22,857 nt of DNA from Acrasis kona (GCA_026419775.2 JAOPGA020001045.1:1-22857), one strand, 5' to 3'; positions 1 to 8,529 are shown, counted from the stretch's first letter. Notes: generated by a model not told the origin, from the letters alone. Translations and numbers: made by a program.

Positions 1-1
1 T

Positions 2-919
2 GGACACGACAACACTTTGAGCAGGTACGACGCACCTGGAGAATTGCATACTGAAGACGATGACCAGGATGATTATGAGCGTTTTGCTGAAGACACTTGG
101 GTGGAGGATACAGATGCTGCTGAGCCGCAACCTGTTGACATACCAGTAGAAGAGGTAGTAGGCAACATTGCTGAAATCTCTATCTTGGATACTGACGAGG
201 ACGCACAATCTGCGAACATTGTACAAGAGTCTCCTGTAGCTGAGACCCATGTAAATACTGTAAATACTGTTGATACGGTGGATGTAAATAATACCTTAAA
301 GCCAATCACAGAGTACTCTCTTGAAGAAGTATCCTTGTGGCTTGCATCTGTTGGACTTTCGGCCATAGCTGGTATGTCATCTTCTGTTAATAATTTAACA
401 CTGTCAGAAACACTGTGGAAGAATGATGTAGACGGCTACGTGCTCTCGAAATTGACAATGGAGGACCTTGCTGAGCTTGGATTATCGCTTGGTCAGAAAC
501 GCAAGCTTGTTGAGAAGATAAAAGATGCCCAGCAAGACGCTTTGACATTGCCAACTCCCCATCTTACAATACCAAGCGTACCTCTGTTGACAACATCCTT
601 GAACGATCCACCAGTAATTGAGCACATCACAAATCCGTTTGACTCTACAACACTCAATCTCACACAACAAGATAATGAGTCAGTTCTCAACGAAAACGAG
701 GATGTTACATTGACAGAGGAGAGCTCTGTTACTCCGCAAGTTCCGACAGCAGTTGTTGAGGATGCTCCAGTCACTAACAACAAAGACAGGGTATCAACAA
801 CAACAATAAGATCCAGGGCGGAAATAATCAAAAAAGCCAAGAAGATGAAAAAAAGGAGCAGAGAGTCAATTGGTCTGGGGACGGAGTCGCCACCAAAAAA
901 GAACACGAAGAATGTATAA
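2..919 (+). CDS. SAM-domain protein, 5'-truncated by window edge
   Basis: The frame is open from the window's first codon, so the true start lies outside. The product is acidic at first (GHDNTLSRYDAPGE, then a D/E-rich stretch). A SAM domain follows at about codons 99-170 of the open frame (EEVSLWLASVGLSAI ... VDGYVLSKLTMEDLAELGL, KRKLVEKI). The C-terminus is basic and looks like a nuclear localisation signal (KKAKKMKKRSRE). SAM domains usually mediate protein-protein or RNA contacts. Bases 372-407 look like a 36-bp intron (GTATGT...TGTCAG, phase kept); removing it deletes a 12-residue insertion and restores a normal SAM spacing. The broken gene at 9799-11440 is a paralogue: it has the matching motif GNDDTLNRFDAEGE and an intron at the same place in the SAM domain. 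The gene is convergent with the gene at 1064-1783. Cellular role unknown. Confidence 0.75.
   Translation, partial: GHDNTLSRYDAPGELHTEDDDQDDYERFAEDTWVEDTDAAEPQPVDIPVEEVVGNIAEISILDTDEDAQSANIVQESPVAETHVNTVNTVDTVDVNNTLKPITEYSLEEVSLWLASVGLSAIAGMSSSVNNLTLSETLWKNDVDGYVLSKLTMEDLAELGLSLGQKRKLVEKIKDAQQDALTLPTPHLTIPSVPLLTTSLNDPPVIEHITNPFDSTTLNLTQQDNESVLNENEDVTLTEESSVTPQVPTAVVEDAPVTNNKDRVSTTTIRSRAEIIKKAKKMKKRSRESIGLGTESPPKKNTKNV
372..407 (+). other. 36-bp intron inside SAM domain
   Basis: The sequence starts GTATGT and ends TGTCAG, and its length is a multiple of three, so it hides inside the open frame. Splicing gives GLSAIAETLWKNDVDG, a canonical SAM helix-1/helix-2 spacing. The paralogue has a 38-bp intron at the same point. 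Confidence 0.6.
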
Positions 920-1029
920 TATTGTATAAAAACTGTCTTTTTAATGTTGCGATGCGTTATAACTGACTTGTGATTTGTTTGGTGACATGCCCGCTTGTTT
1001 GGATTTTTTTAGATTTTATTGTCCTGATT

Positions 1030-1080
1030 TATCCACTGGATTCCGCACCGATTTTTCTCAAGGTCAAATCCAGTGGATTG
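1030..1080. repeat. 12-bp perfect inverted repeat
   Basis: 1030-1041 (ATCCACTGGATT) and 1069-1080 (AATCCAGTGGAT) are perfect reverse complements, with a 27-bp loop, between two convergent genes. One arm overlaps the stop region of the minus-strand gene. It may act in transcript 3'-end formation; no direct evidence. Confidence 0.5.
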
Positions 1081-1783
1081 TCCAGGCATAACATGCTGTC
1101 TGTAAATCAAGTGGTGGGTTGTGTTTCCAATTTGGATTCATTGACTTGACTTTGGTTGGACATTGTATAGAGTCATAAGCGTTAAATTTACCAATTAGGT
1201 CATGGTTGCTCTGGCGTAAAATATCGTAACTGTCGAGTGGCCCTGATGCAGACAGTTCAAAATCTTGCTTGAAGTTTCTTCTTCTGTAATCTATTCTCTC
1301 TATTGGTTTCCCATCAATTGTTGTTGTGAACTTGGTTATACACACCATTTTAAGCTGCTGCCTCCGATTTTTCACATTTGTATTTTCAATTGTAGTATAG
1401 AATGAAGGATCCGAAGGATCTGATGGATCAGGTAATACCACAGGTTCTGGCTGAGCTACCGCATTCTGGAGTGGCGGTTGTACAGCTGATGGTGCATCTT
1501 CTTGAAGTGCCTTTGTAACATTTGTATAAAAAGCTTTAAATAGCTTTATATGACCAATCTTCTTTATTTTTAAAATATCACGGAGCTCTTCTTCTTTAAA
1601 TAAGTCGAAAGTACCCGCTTCTATAGCTTTGTCGATGATTGTGCTTCGTAGATCAGTTATTTCCTCACAGTCAGAATTATTTTTGTACAGTAAGTGTACA
1701 ATCTCATCAGCTGTACGCTTGGAACTCCATGTCTTGATGTCTGTTGCGTTTATTTGTTTGTTGTTAAATGAGCGAGAAACCAT
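1064..1783 (-). CDS. Hypothetical protein with SAM-like helical N-terminus
   Basis: This is an intact 239-codon frame with an ATG at 1783-1781. I do not recognise the family. Residues about 13-95 are helical and SAM-like in pattern (IKTWSSKRTADEIVHLLYKN ... LRDILKIKKIGHIKLFKAF). They are followed by a proline-rich linker with the short repeat PDPSDPSDPS. The C-terminal half is basic and aromatic (RIDYRRRNFKQDF, NPNWKHNPPLD). An AATAAA signal lies about 45 bases past the stop (1020-1015 on the minus strand). The gene is convergent with the SAM gene at 2-919, 144 bp apart. It could be a partner gene carried by the same mobile element, but that is inference. Confidence 0.55.
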   Translation of the reverse strand: MVSRSFNNKQINATDIKTWSSKRTADEIVHLLYKNNSDCEEITDLRSTIIDKAIEAGTFDLFKEEELRDILKIKKIGHIKLFKAFYTNVTKALQEDAPSAVQPPLQNAVAQPEPVVLPDPSDPSDPSFYTTIENTNVKNRRQQLKMVCITKFTTTIDGKPIERIDYRRRNFKQDFELSASGPLDSYDILRQSNHDLIGKFNAYDSIQCPTKVKSMNPNWKHNPPLDLQTACYAWTIHWI

Positions 1784-2310
1784 AGAACTGTTTATTGGCG
1801 GGAATTTTGTTTATTAAAGAGCGTTATTGAATAGAGACCACTAACACAAGTGTCTGGTCGCAAGAAATATGAATTTAATTTCATTAAATTTACATTAATT
1901 AAAAGTTTTAAATGTCAAAGATTTGAGAAGCGAAGCGTCACATTAAAACCGCCATAGTCAAAAACGGTGGTAGGTGAATTTTCAGGTGTCAATGTTCATT
2001 ATCCACAATTCTACAACATCCGAGATTCCATTTTACCAAGGTGTTTTTTGACTGCAGAGATTTAAGGTCAANTACAGAGAAATAAGGTTTATGCTGATAT
2101 CACTATTATAACCAACCTTCTTGAACAACTTTGCTGCAACTATACATTGTCTTGTATTTCTATTTTTTGAAGTGGCTACCCTACCCGGAAACACCCGGAA
2201 AACACCAAATAAAAAAAGAAAACACCTGAATATATTTGGTTTCTGTTTTTTGTAACATTTTTAAAATTGCCGCACAACTTGAAGGCTTGAACCTCAACAT
2301 TGTATGTATG
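1784..2310. other. Intergenic region with small palindromes, no gene seen
   Basis: No coding frame is supportable here. Upstream of the minus-strand gene there are two short palindromes: 1836-1859 (GACCA...TGGTC stem) and 1872-1890 (AATTTAAT-TTC-ATTAAATT). A short tandem motif ACCCGGAAAC occurs near 2182-2205. One ambiguous base lies at 2072. Confidence 0.5.
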
Positions 2311-2544
2311 TTAAGTAAATGAAGGGTGATGAAGATAGATGAACGATGAAGCTCAGCGGATGTGAAGTAAAACTACTACTCTGTGCACTTATAATAAATA
2401 CTGTTGTAGATAGATACATGAATGCCTTCGTACACTCCGTGCACTTTAGTACTAATAATACTATTGAGTAGTTGTGGAACAGAGGCTAGGCTGCTGTTGC
2501 CAGTAATCTAATTTTCATCAACATTCACCCTTCATTAATTTTAA
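2311..2544. mobile_element. MITE-like element flanked by TTAA
   Basis: The left end reads TTAAGTAAATGAAGGGTGAT and the right end, on the opposite strand, reads TTAAAATTAATGAAGGGTGA. They share a 12-bp identical core (AATGAAGGGTGA). TTAA tetramers bound both ends, as in piggyBac-type MITEs. The interior has two diverged direct repeats of about 30 bp (near 2379-2410 and 2437-2472), both containing GTGCACTT. No ORF. Confidence 0.45.
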
Positions 2545-2920
2545 AGAAACATTAACTGTATTTAGGGTAAACAAAGAAAAGGCAAAAAAGAGAGAAAAGA
2601 AGAATAGACCATTCAATATTCAATGAAATAAATTATTTTATATATCAGTTGTACAATATGTTAGTCGACAAAGAAAGTGTTATTGAGATTGTCAATGAAG
2701 TGTCATAATTTGTTTAGGTTGTAATTGTTGGGACTATTCTCAAAATAGTAGAATTAAATATAGACTAATAGTACTTTTTTATAATACAAACCCATATTGG
2801 TCATTACAAAACAAAGTTTTCCCGGGTCTCTCTTATGATATTGTAGGGGTTAATATTCAATTTAACAGTGTGTCCTACTGCTTTGTCCAATCTATCATAT
2901 GCTTTTGAAAAAACTGTTTC
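2545..2920. other. Intergenic, no gene seen
   Basis: AT-rich sequence with a purine-rich tract near 2571-2609. No supportable coding frame, RNA gene or repeat found. Confidence 0.4.
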
Positions 2921-3014
2921 TTTTTTTTATAAATCGCATTCTGTGACAAGCTTTATTAGAAATTATTTACATATGTATAAATGACTCTATACAGCTGAAG
3001 GTCCGCCTAGCTTG
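2921..3014 (-). mobile_element. 5'-truncated LINE 3' end (same family as 16386-16869)
   Basis: On the minus strand this begins CAAGCTAGGCGG, encodes the last residues KLGGPSAV and a stop, and continues through AATAAAGCTT to a poly-A tail (poly-T at 2921-2928). It aligns almost base for base with the LINE 3' end at 16774-16869. This shows a repeated family with a conserved 3' UTR. It adjoins a CACTA-like remnant; no clear target-site duplication was seen. Confidence 0.7.
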
Positions 3015-3722
3015 GCGGATGATAAGCCGTGAAGTGGTTTTATATGGTCATAAAAATCTATGACCTTCTCTTTTAATTGCTTTGTAAAAATCAGAGTTGA
3101 AGTGCATTCAAATACTTCTTTGAATAAATACATATCATCATACGACAAATTTCAAAATACATCAAACTGAGGGTACAAAACAGACATGATAGGAATTCCT
3201 TGTGCTCCTTGCAAATCACCTTTTATTAATATTTTTCTTACAATTCAATTTGATTTGGAACATTACAGTTATTGCCCACATATTTTGAAAAATCTGTTAT
3301 CTGTAGCCTGTTCTCTTTGTATTTGACCCTCAGTCTGTTATATCCAGCTTTTTTGTTTCTGGATTTTCTGTTCTTGTAAATTTGCATAACGCAGTGATAT
3401 AGCAATTCATTGCACTATAATTATCGGTAGCAGCAGCAAATGCACCTGCAGGCAGATTGCTAACAGTGTTTGTGAGTTGGATAGAGATGGCTTTGTTATT
3501 AACAGTTAGTTTCCCTTCTCTTAAAAACAACAATTCTACAGTAAGTGGTAGCATAAATAAATTATGGTTCTTTGGTTTAGTTTTCTCACAATAGACGAAA
3601 ACTGTGTAGAGGTTATCATATTTCGACCTTCTTTTTTGTGAAGTGGACATATTACTCAGTGATCCTAACCAATATGATTCTCCCTTCTTTTTTGATATAT
3701 GAGGAGAGGCATTGCACCACAA
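3015..3722 (-). pseudogene. CACTA/Transposase_21-like transposase remnant
   Basis: The open part is 3330-3722 on the minus strand. It continues after two frame breaks as NRLRVKYKENRLQITDF (about 3345-3233) and then IKGDLQGAQGIPIMSVLYPQ (about 3235-3150), with a stop after QFDVF. The pattern LFMLPLTVELLFLREGKL ... LPAGAFAA ... C..C-like region, then K-G-x-x-G...P.FD, resembles Transposase_21 (tnp2, EnSpm/CACTA) transposases. There one sees 'L.PLV.EL..L..G', 'D.PARA', and 'vkGvkG.S.L...P.FD..' in this order. Cysteines expected in the middle zinc site are not well kept. It is clearly non-functional. The family call rests on motif order only. Confidence 0.45.
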
Positions 3723-4085
3723 GTCAGTCAGAGTACCGCAAATAGAAGGATGGAAAACATACAGGAAAAACAGAATATACAGGTACTGTGGTAGACGTTA
3801 CAAGAAACACTGGAGTCAAATGTCGAGAAGAGAATATAACACTGCGATGGTGGTACACAAGAAAGATTACTTTAAACATATACAAACCAGAAACAAAGAT
3901 AAAAACATGGTTTAAATACTTTGATATTGAAAACAATGACTTCATAATAAATTACCATTTGACATTTCATTCACAAAACTGTTGGGACATTTTAGCGCCC
4001 AAACAATGTTTAAATAGTCAACTTACATGAAATTCCATAATTGTTTCAAATAAACGGATACAACAATGTAACAGAGAGCGCCACC
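3723..4085. other. No recognised gene
   Basis: Overlapping plus-strand frames (about 3712-4030) are open for 67-80 codons, but I see no family motif. The reading is lysine- and arginine-rich, as expected for AT-rich non-coding DNA. It may be debris of the neighbouring transposon. Confidence 0.35.
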
Positions 4086-4089
4086 CTGA

Positions 4090-4143
4090 ACTTCATACAC
4101 ACTCACACACTTACACAACACACCAAACACACACATACAAACA
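4090..4143. repeat. CA-rich simple repeat
   Basis: Degenerate (CA)n / ACAC tract, with runs such as ACACACTCACACACTTACAC. Confidence 0.7.
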
Positions 4144-4292
4144 ATTAAGAAAATGAATCAACAACAAAACGATATGTATGGTACATAGATTTCCGAAAGA
4201 GAGTGAAGATGTATAGATATATGAAATAACTAGACAAATCATTGCAGAGACAGGCAGACTTCAAAAAACCCACAGAGTCAGCTAGGAACTGC

Positions 4293-4415
4293 TTACTGTA
4301 TGTGATTTTTAATGTATTCAAAAGATAGTTTAATTGGGATGTAGTCAGGGCTGTATGGTGGCAAGAATAAAAATGGAATATCATTATCCAACAAATAGTT
4401 CATCACGGTTTGTTT
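4293..4415 (-). pseudogene. Tc1/mariner-like (DDE_3) transposase C-terminal remnant
   Basis: The minus-strand frame reads TVMNYLLDNDIPFLFLPPYS and then PDYIPIKLSFEYIKNHIQ before a stop. 'LPPYSPDxNPIE....lK' is the hallmark segment around the third catalytic acidic residue of Tc1/mariner-IS630 type transposases. Here N is replaced by I and the catalytic E by K, so the copy is dead. Upstream (4416-4540 on the same strand) stop codons interrupt every frame. No terminal repeats identified. Confidence 0.6.
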
Positions 4416-4680
4416 GTAATTTATTCATCAAGAATACCTGGCATAGCCAACAACAAAAAAGCAGAACTGTGTGGATTCCTCCAAGCTTTAAGACGCTCCA
4501 GAGATGGTCAAAATGTCACCGTTATAACTGACTGTCTCTGGGATTGAAACAGTTCACAGCTTCTCAAAGCTGAGCACTTTAGAAGAAAAACTCCGAGTGT
4601 GCGACCATCAGCTTCTCTCTGCCATTATTTGTAGGTTTTACAAAGGACTTTGATATGTTTGTAAACATATTTCTGGCAAC

Positions 4681-4758
4681 TTACAAGCCACACACAATGA
4701 AGCGATAGGTATCTTGTCCTCTATGCATCAACAAAGAGCAATGGTATTTTTCTAACAA
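4681..4758 (-). pseudogene. Possible fragment of a 2OG-Fe(II) dioxygenase gene
   Basis: On the minus strand about 15 bases (TCTTTGTTGATGCAT) are identical to the 3' part of the dioxygenase pseudogene at 6314-7140, and the similarity extends weakly beyond. In one frame it reads SLLMHRGQDTYRFIVCGL and a stop, compatible with the distal H...R part of that fold. In another it contains LFVDA, like the tail of the gene at 17786-19128. The fragment is too short to be certain. Confidence 0.3.
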
Positions 4759-4857
4759 GTTCCGAGTGGGAAAGCATTTTCTAAGCATAGCGGAGCGGAG
4801 AGTCCGAGTGCCAAACCCAAGCTGGCACTTGATGGAAAATACTTTCACACGAGGAAC
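4759..4857. repeat. 99-bp foldback (nested inverted repeats)
   Basis: Outer arms 4759-4781 and 4835-4857 pair at 19 of 23 positions (GTTCCGAGTGGGAAAGC against its imperfect complement). Inner arms 4807-4813 and 4823-4829 (AGTGCCA/TGGCACT) pair perfectly. It looks like a small snap-back MITE. It sits next to the dioxygenase fragment at 4681-4758. Confidence 0.5.
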
Positions 4858-5020
4858 AAGCCTAGAATGGGAATTTTTTTATTTTATGGAAAGTGTAAAA
4901 TATAACAGTTATTGTAAAATGCCAGCACCTCCACACCAAGCACCTCGAGTTCTACAACACCGATTAAGAGCCGAAGAAAGATATCAAATAAAAATCGTAC
5001 GGAGGTAGTTTCTCAACACA

Positions 5021-5410
5021 TCTCCCAGATTACTACAGAGGAAGTGGAAAAAATTAGCACAAACAACAATCAATAAAAACAAAAAAAATTACCAATTGTA
5101 TGTTGATTTTGTTGAGAAAGGTGCACCACTTCTGGAATATAATGCTAATCAATTAGGTGTTTTTTAAAGTATTTGTCTGATGAAGGATATAAATCAGACT
5201 ACCTATTTCAGATGCACTCCGCTATATCGTTCTATTATGAGACAGTAAGACAGAAAAGTGTAAAGAATCTAGAAAGCTACGCATCTGTTACAAAACAAAT
5301 TAGACAAAGACATTGTTGTTAACAAAAAGATGAAAAAGCGTGCTCCACCCGTGATGCCTACATTTAATATTAACGGATGTAACAATTGTACATTTAACTT
5401 TAAAATGTAG
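5021..5410 (+). pseudogene. Tyrosine-recombinase (Crypton-like) remnant
   Basis: Frame 1 reads RKWKKLAQTTINKNKKNYQL, then YVDFVEKGAPLLEY...LGVF. After a one-base shift in a T run near 5160 it reads LKYLSDEGYKSDYLFQMHSA and ISFYYE. This is the helical core-binding (SAM-like) domain of tyrosine recombinases, where 'FL.YL...GYS...L....SAIS..H' is typical. A third frame then gives MKKRAPPVMPTFNINGCNNC and TFNFKM with a stop, similar to C-terminal tails of Crypton-type proteins. The catalytic R...HxxR...Y part is absent, so an internal deletion is likely. Confidence 0.5.
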
Positions 5411-5435
5411 TTCAACATTAAAAATTTTTTTACTT

Positions 5436-5492
5436 TTTACTCACCGCGGCCTACTTTCTACTCACCACGGCCACTTTCTACTCACTGCAGAA
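5436..5492. repeat. Three imperfect ~20-bp tandem repeats
   Basis: Units built on CTACTTTCTACTCACCACGGC (TTTTTACTCACCGCGGCC, TACTTTCTACTCACCACGGCC, ACTTTCTACTCACTGCAG). They recall the tandem units near 13195-13310 in style but not in sequence. Confidence 0.5.
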
Positions 5493-6219
5493 CCAGTCCG
5501 CAAAAGTCCGTTCTATTTCTAACGAAGTTCGTCCAAGCTTAATTTCTTAGGCAACTTTCCACACAAATAAAAAAATGTATTTTTCATAACATTATGATGA
5601 CAAATTTAAAATGTTCGGGGATCAATTTCGACATTTTTATATATTCTGATAAAGCGTGGAAAAATATGTAGGGTGTGCGAATGTGTTCTTGATTGATTTT
5701 TATCCTCGTTGATACTGTCGAAAATTGGAAAGAGAAGATAATTTTTGGAAAAATAAACAATTTATTGGAAAGGTCCCTAGCAACCATATGTAAGGATGTA
5801 ATAAATATGTATTCATTTAGTGATAATCTTGTTAATCTTGCAAATATGTCCACTAAATTGTGCAGTTATTGTGTAAAGACAAAATATGCACAGATAATTT
5901 ACAATTCTTGTGGATGTGTAAATTTTAAACAGATTTTGCACCAAAAAANTAAAGTCACAGATTTTGTACATTTTNGGGACACTCACAGATTTTGTGCCAA
6001 TTATGCATCAATTCATTATCAACACAATCAACATACATTTTCTTCACATATTCTTGGCAGAATTGGCACAACTTAGAAGACGACTTGAAGCCGTTCAAGA
6101 GTTCTATTCAACAACCTGAAGAGAGCGTCAAATTCAAAATGTTTAAAAGAAGCAATTCATTTATTAAGTATCGGGTGTGTGACGCACAATACATTTTTTG
6201 CGTAACAGTTTTAGGTGTA
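5493..6219. other. No recognised gene; two N bases
   Basis: Short frames exist (for example 5693-6076 on the plus strand) but show no family motif. Near 5930-5996 the motif ACAGATTTTG occurs three times at roughly 28-base spacing. N bases are at 5950 and 5976. Confidence 0.35.
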
Positions 6220-6308
6220 TAGTTCATATTTAAATCATACACAACAGAGCAACCATTTATCATATCCATTAAATAAATAAATGCTTACACATTTAAATAA
6301 TATGAACT
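6220..6308. repeat. Imperfect inverted repeat
   Basis: AGTTCATATTTAAAT at about 6220-6234 pairs with ATTTAAATAATATGAACT at 6291-6308, with a 3-base insertion in one arm. It lies just past the stop of the minus-strand dioxygenase pseudogene and may be a tiny MITE or a 3'-end hairpin. Confidence 0.5.
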
Positions 6309-6313
6309 TTCAT

Positions 6314-7140
6314 TCAACATTTTGTTTCACCATCCTTGTCATTTTGGTCTTTGTTGTCTTTATCCGCGTGACTCAGCTTCAAATAATCGACTGCTGTTGT
6401 TACAAACAAAGGTTTGTCGATTCCATTAATGTGAACATCATCAATAAGAGATTGATGAAAAAAATGAACAATTGAGTACCTGCTCTTTCCCTCCCATGCA
6501 TCAACAAAGAACTTGACTTTAATAAAATAAGATCCCTAGCAGCGTACTTGAAACAAGCATTGAGAATTGGGATACAAAAATATCCATTAATAAAACTTCC
6601 AAAACAATGTAGTGCTGTCCATCCTAAAACACAATTATATGTATCTCTGTGCATTGTAGATTGTTGATTTATATTGAATGCTCTTCCTGATAATGGATTA
6701 TGCTCGCCTAGAAAAAGTTTGTTCTCTACTCAAGGTATAAATTGTATACTTCAGGGTCAAATGCTTTCAATAGTGCTGATATCTTCATGGTTGCACTCTT
6801 CAATGTCTTAAGATATATATTTACGTCAGAATATGTCCTGCTGTTCAAAATGTCTTGAGAATAATGTGTCTTTGACCGTGGAATGTTTTTGTTTTTTGAT
6901 TTTGCCTGTCCTTGTTCGTACCAATAAGCAGCATGGAAGGTGCCAATTTTAGAGACTTCGTAGTTGCTTATGTTTACTTCCGCCTCTGAGTGCCTTTGAC
7001 TAGACAATTTTGAAAATGTTAAAACAGATGCTATAGCCCTTGTGTTCTGTTGTAAAAGTACATTTTCTTCTTGTGTAAAAAATTCGGGCCAATAAAGTAC
7101 TAAATTGTTGTCGTAGCATTGGACAAGATTGTTCTTGGTT
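6314..7140 (-). pseudogene. TET/JBP-like 2OG-Fe(II) dioxygenase, frameshifted
   Basis: Read on the minus strand, the N-terminal part is open: LVLYWPEFFTQEENVLLQQN, then HAAYWYEQGQ and KAFDPEVYNLYLE. A stop and frame change lie near 6690-6730. The next segment reads EHNPLSGRAFNINQQSTMHR and then D, the H-x-D iron-binding pair. It is followed by an F-x-x-GYF strand, RDLILLKSSSLLMH (distal His) and, after another frame change near 6480-6500, SRYSIVHFFHQS (the Arg that binds 2-oxoglutarate). A lysine/aspartate-rich tail ends at a TGA at 6316-6314. The order N-x-N, HxD, GD/RD, H, R-Y-S matches the double-stranded beta-helix dioxygenases related to TET/JBP, which oxidise methylated bases. Whether this subfamily acts on 5-methylcytosine is not shown by sequence. 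A second, better preserved relative is at 17786-19128. Confidence 0.6.
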
Positions 7141-7144
7141 GAAG

Positions 7145-7580
7145 ACACCTCAATTTGGTTTTTGTAAACATGGACATATACAATTATGTCTGTCATCAAT
7201 AAAATTTGAAGCAAAGTCTGTACAACCCATCTCTTGTAATAGTGCTCTGATCATATGTTGAAATGCTAAAGGGATATGTTTAAGGCCAAGAGGTGCCATA
7301 ATAAATCGATTTCTCCTGTTGCTGCATGTGAAGGCAGTGATCAATCTGTCTTTCTTTCTTAAAGGAACTTGTAAATAAGCTGATTGTAGGTCAATTTTAC
7401 TGAAAATTGATGCGCCTGACTCACTAACTACCTTGAACACCTGATCAATACTCTGTACATTATTGGTATTGCTCTTAATTAGCTTATTTATAGGAACAAA
7501 ATTATGGACAAATTGCCATTTTCCAGAATAGCAATTTGTGTTAAATAATCCAATTTCCTTCTCTTCTTATGTATAGTAAG
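7145..7580 (-). mobile_element. Ty3/gypsy-like reverse transcriptase fragment
   Basis: The frame (open 7150-7440, extendable to about 7580) reads GKWQFVHNFVPINKLI, then FSKIDLQSAYLQVPLRKKD, RLITAFTC, FIMAPLGLKHIPLAFQ and FIDD. These are RT blocks 2 to 5 in order: the block A aspartate in KIDLQSAY, the PLGL..AP.xFQ segment and the FIDD catalytic box. Just past FIDD a 4-base tandem duplication (7187-7194) breaks the frame. No protease, RNase H, integrase or LTR is visible, so this is an isolated fragment wedged between the dioxygenase and the DUF7869-like remnant. Confidence 0.7.
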
Positions 7581-7649
7581 AAATCCAATACTACAGCAGC
7601 AGCATGGCATTATAAACATGCATCAGTGAAGGTTTGAAAAGTTGGCAAC

Positions 7650-8104
7650 ACTAAATCAAAAGAGAATGAGGATCTCCACTACACTTGGAGGTAAATTATC
7701 TACTATCTTGACAAATTTCATAAATTTCATACATCAGCACTTCAATAACAGCATTGGTGTCATTTTTGAATCCTGGCAGCATTAATGCAAGCGATCTCCT
7801 ATTCATACCATGGTTAATTAAGCCTTCTATATGCATTGGAAGGCGTTGTAACCTACTAATACCCTTTGGGGCATGGAAGATGTTTAGTGTCTTCAATGGT
7901 TTTGGAGCATCTACAATCACAAATAATAACTCTGTAGGGTTTGTGATAGATGCAAGCCGATCCTTTTTATAGCAAATATGCTTGCCTGTATGTAGTTGCG
8001 TATGAGCTTTTTGCTCTGCCCTGATGTTCTCCAGCTCTTCTTTAGATTTACACTTGCGACGCTTTGCAGAAAGCTTTTCACATGTGTCACAGTGCCCAAG
8101 TCTA
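7650..8104 (-). pseudogene. DUF7869/KDZ-like transposase, C-terminal part
   Basis: The frame is open from the insertion point at 8104 to a TAA at 7698-7696. It reads RLGHCDTCEKLSAKRRKC, a region with HT..LHTGKHICYKKDRL, then LLFVIVDAPKPLKTLNIFHA, LPMHIEGLINHGMNRRSLAL and NAVIEVLMYEIYEI. A CxxC pair, an H..H..Y..R helix, a beta strand ending in D, the 'P......l....hl.G...HG' segment and a helical end match the DUF7869 family, widespread transposase-like proteins with an RNase H-like core. After the stop another frame gives NLPPSVVEIL, where the family has its next strand, so a frame break is likely. The N-terminal half lies at 8983-9640, beyond an inserted element. Confidence 0.6.
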
Positions 8105-8112
8105 GTATCTCT
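8105..8112. repeat. 8-bp target-site duplication, left copy
   Basis: GTATCTCT, identical to 8975-8982. Read on the minus strand, it joins the two halves of the DUF7869-like gene (...LRDT / RLGHC...). Confidence 0.75.
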
Positions 8113-8162
8113 CAGGGGGGTCTAACTTGGTAGCTCGGAAAATTAAATCGTGAAATGAGATA

Positions 8163-8204
8163 TCGGGTACTCCGACGTTGTAATCGGGTGCCCCGACATT
8201 GTAA
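8163..8204. repeat. Two 21-bp tandem repeats inside left terminus
   Basis: TCGGGTACTCCGACGTTGTA(A) and TCGGGTGCCCCGACATTGTA(A), three mismatches. They may be subterminal transposase-binding repeats. Confidence 0.55.
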
Positions 8205-8262
8205 GCAATAAATTTCAGCTGGTTTTATACAAATTAGTTTAGTGTTAACGTTGGTGTTAAAA

Positions 8263-8529
8263 ATGAGTTGTGTGTGCTCTGTGGACAAAGAGCACATACA
8301 AGCTAGAAAATCCAAGTCATGTACAGTCTGTGGCGCTAAAATTCTAATGCTTTGCCCAAAATGTTACCAATTGAAGCCTTACAACCACTACAAAGACCAT
8401 GTTGACAATTGCTCAACAGTCAGATATTGTCAAGGGATATGCGCGAATGAGTTTGGACTAATTCAGAATACAAATGGACATATAGTAGACATTCGAAATA
8501 CAATAATGGTTGGAGTACCCGATATCTAA
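8263..8529 (+). CDS. Small Cys/His-rich zinc-finger protein
   Basis: 88 codons from an ATG at 8263; the stop lies within the internal inverted terminal copy. Visible metal-binding pattern: MSCVC near the start, then SCTVCGAK, LCPKCY, and H-x3-C in KDHVDNC, with two more cysteines in YCQGICANE. It looks like a zinc ribbon followed by a second finger. I do not recognise the family. Its position entirely inside an 862-bp transposon suggests an accessory or captured gene, or the DNA-binding part of a lost transposase. The intact frame in such a small element is notable. Confidence 0.5.
   Translation: MSCVCSVDKEHIQARKSKSCTVCGAKILMLCPKCYQLKPYNHYKDHVDNCSTVRYCQGICANEFGLIQNTNGHIVDIRNTIMVGVPDI

Noticed and set aside
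493-906. 137-codon minus-strand frame
   Set aside because: Antisense shadow of the SAM-domain gene; its composition is explained by the coding strand.
4766-5008. 80-codon plus-strand frame
   Set aside because: It spans the foldback at 4759-4857 and shows no family motif; probably chance.
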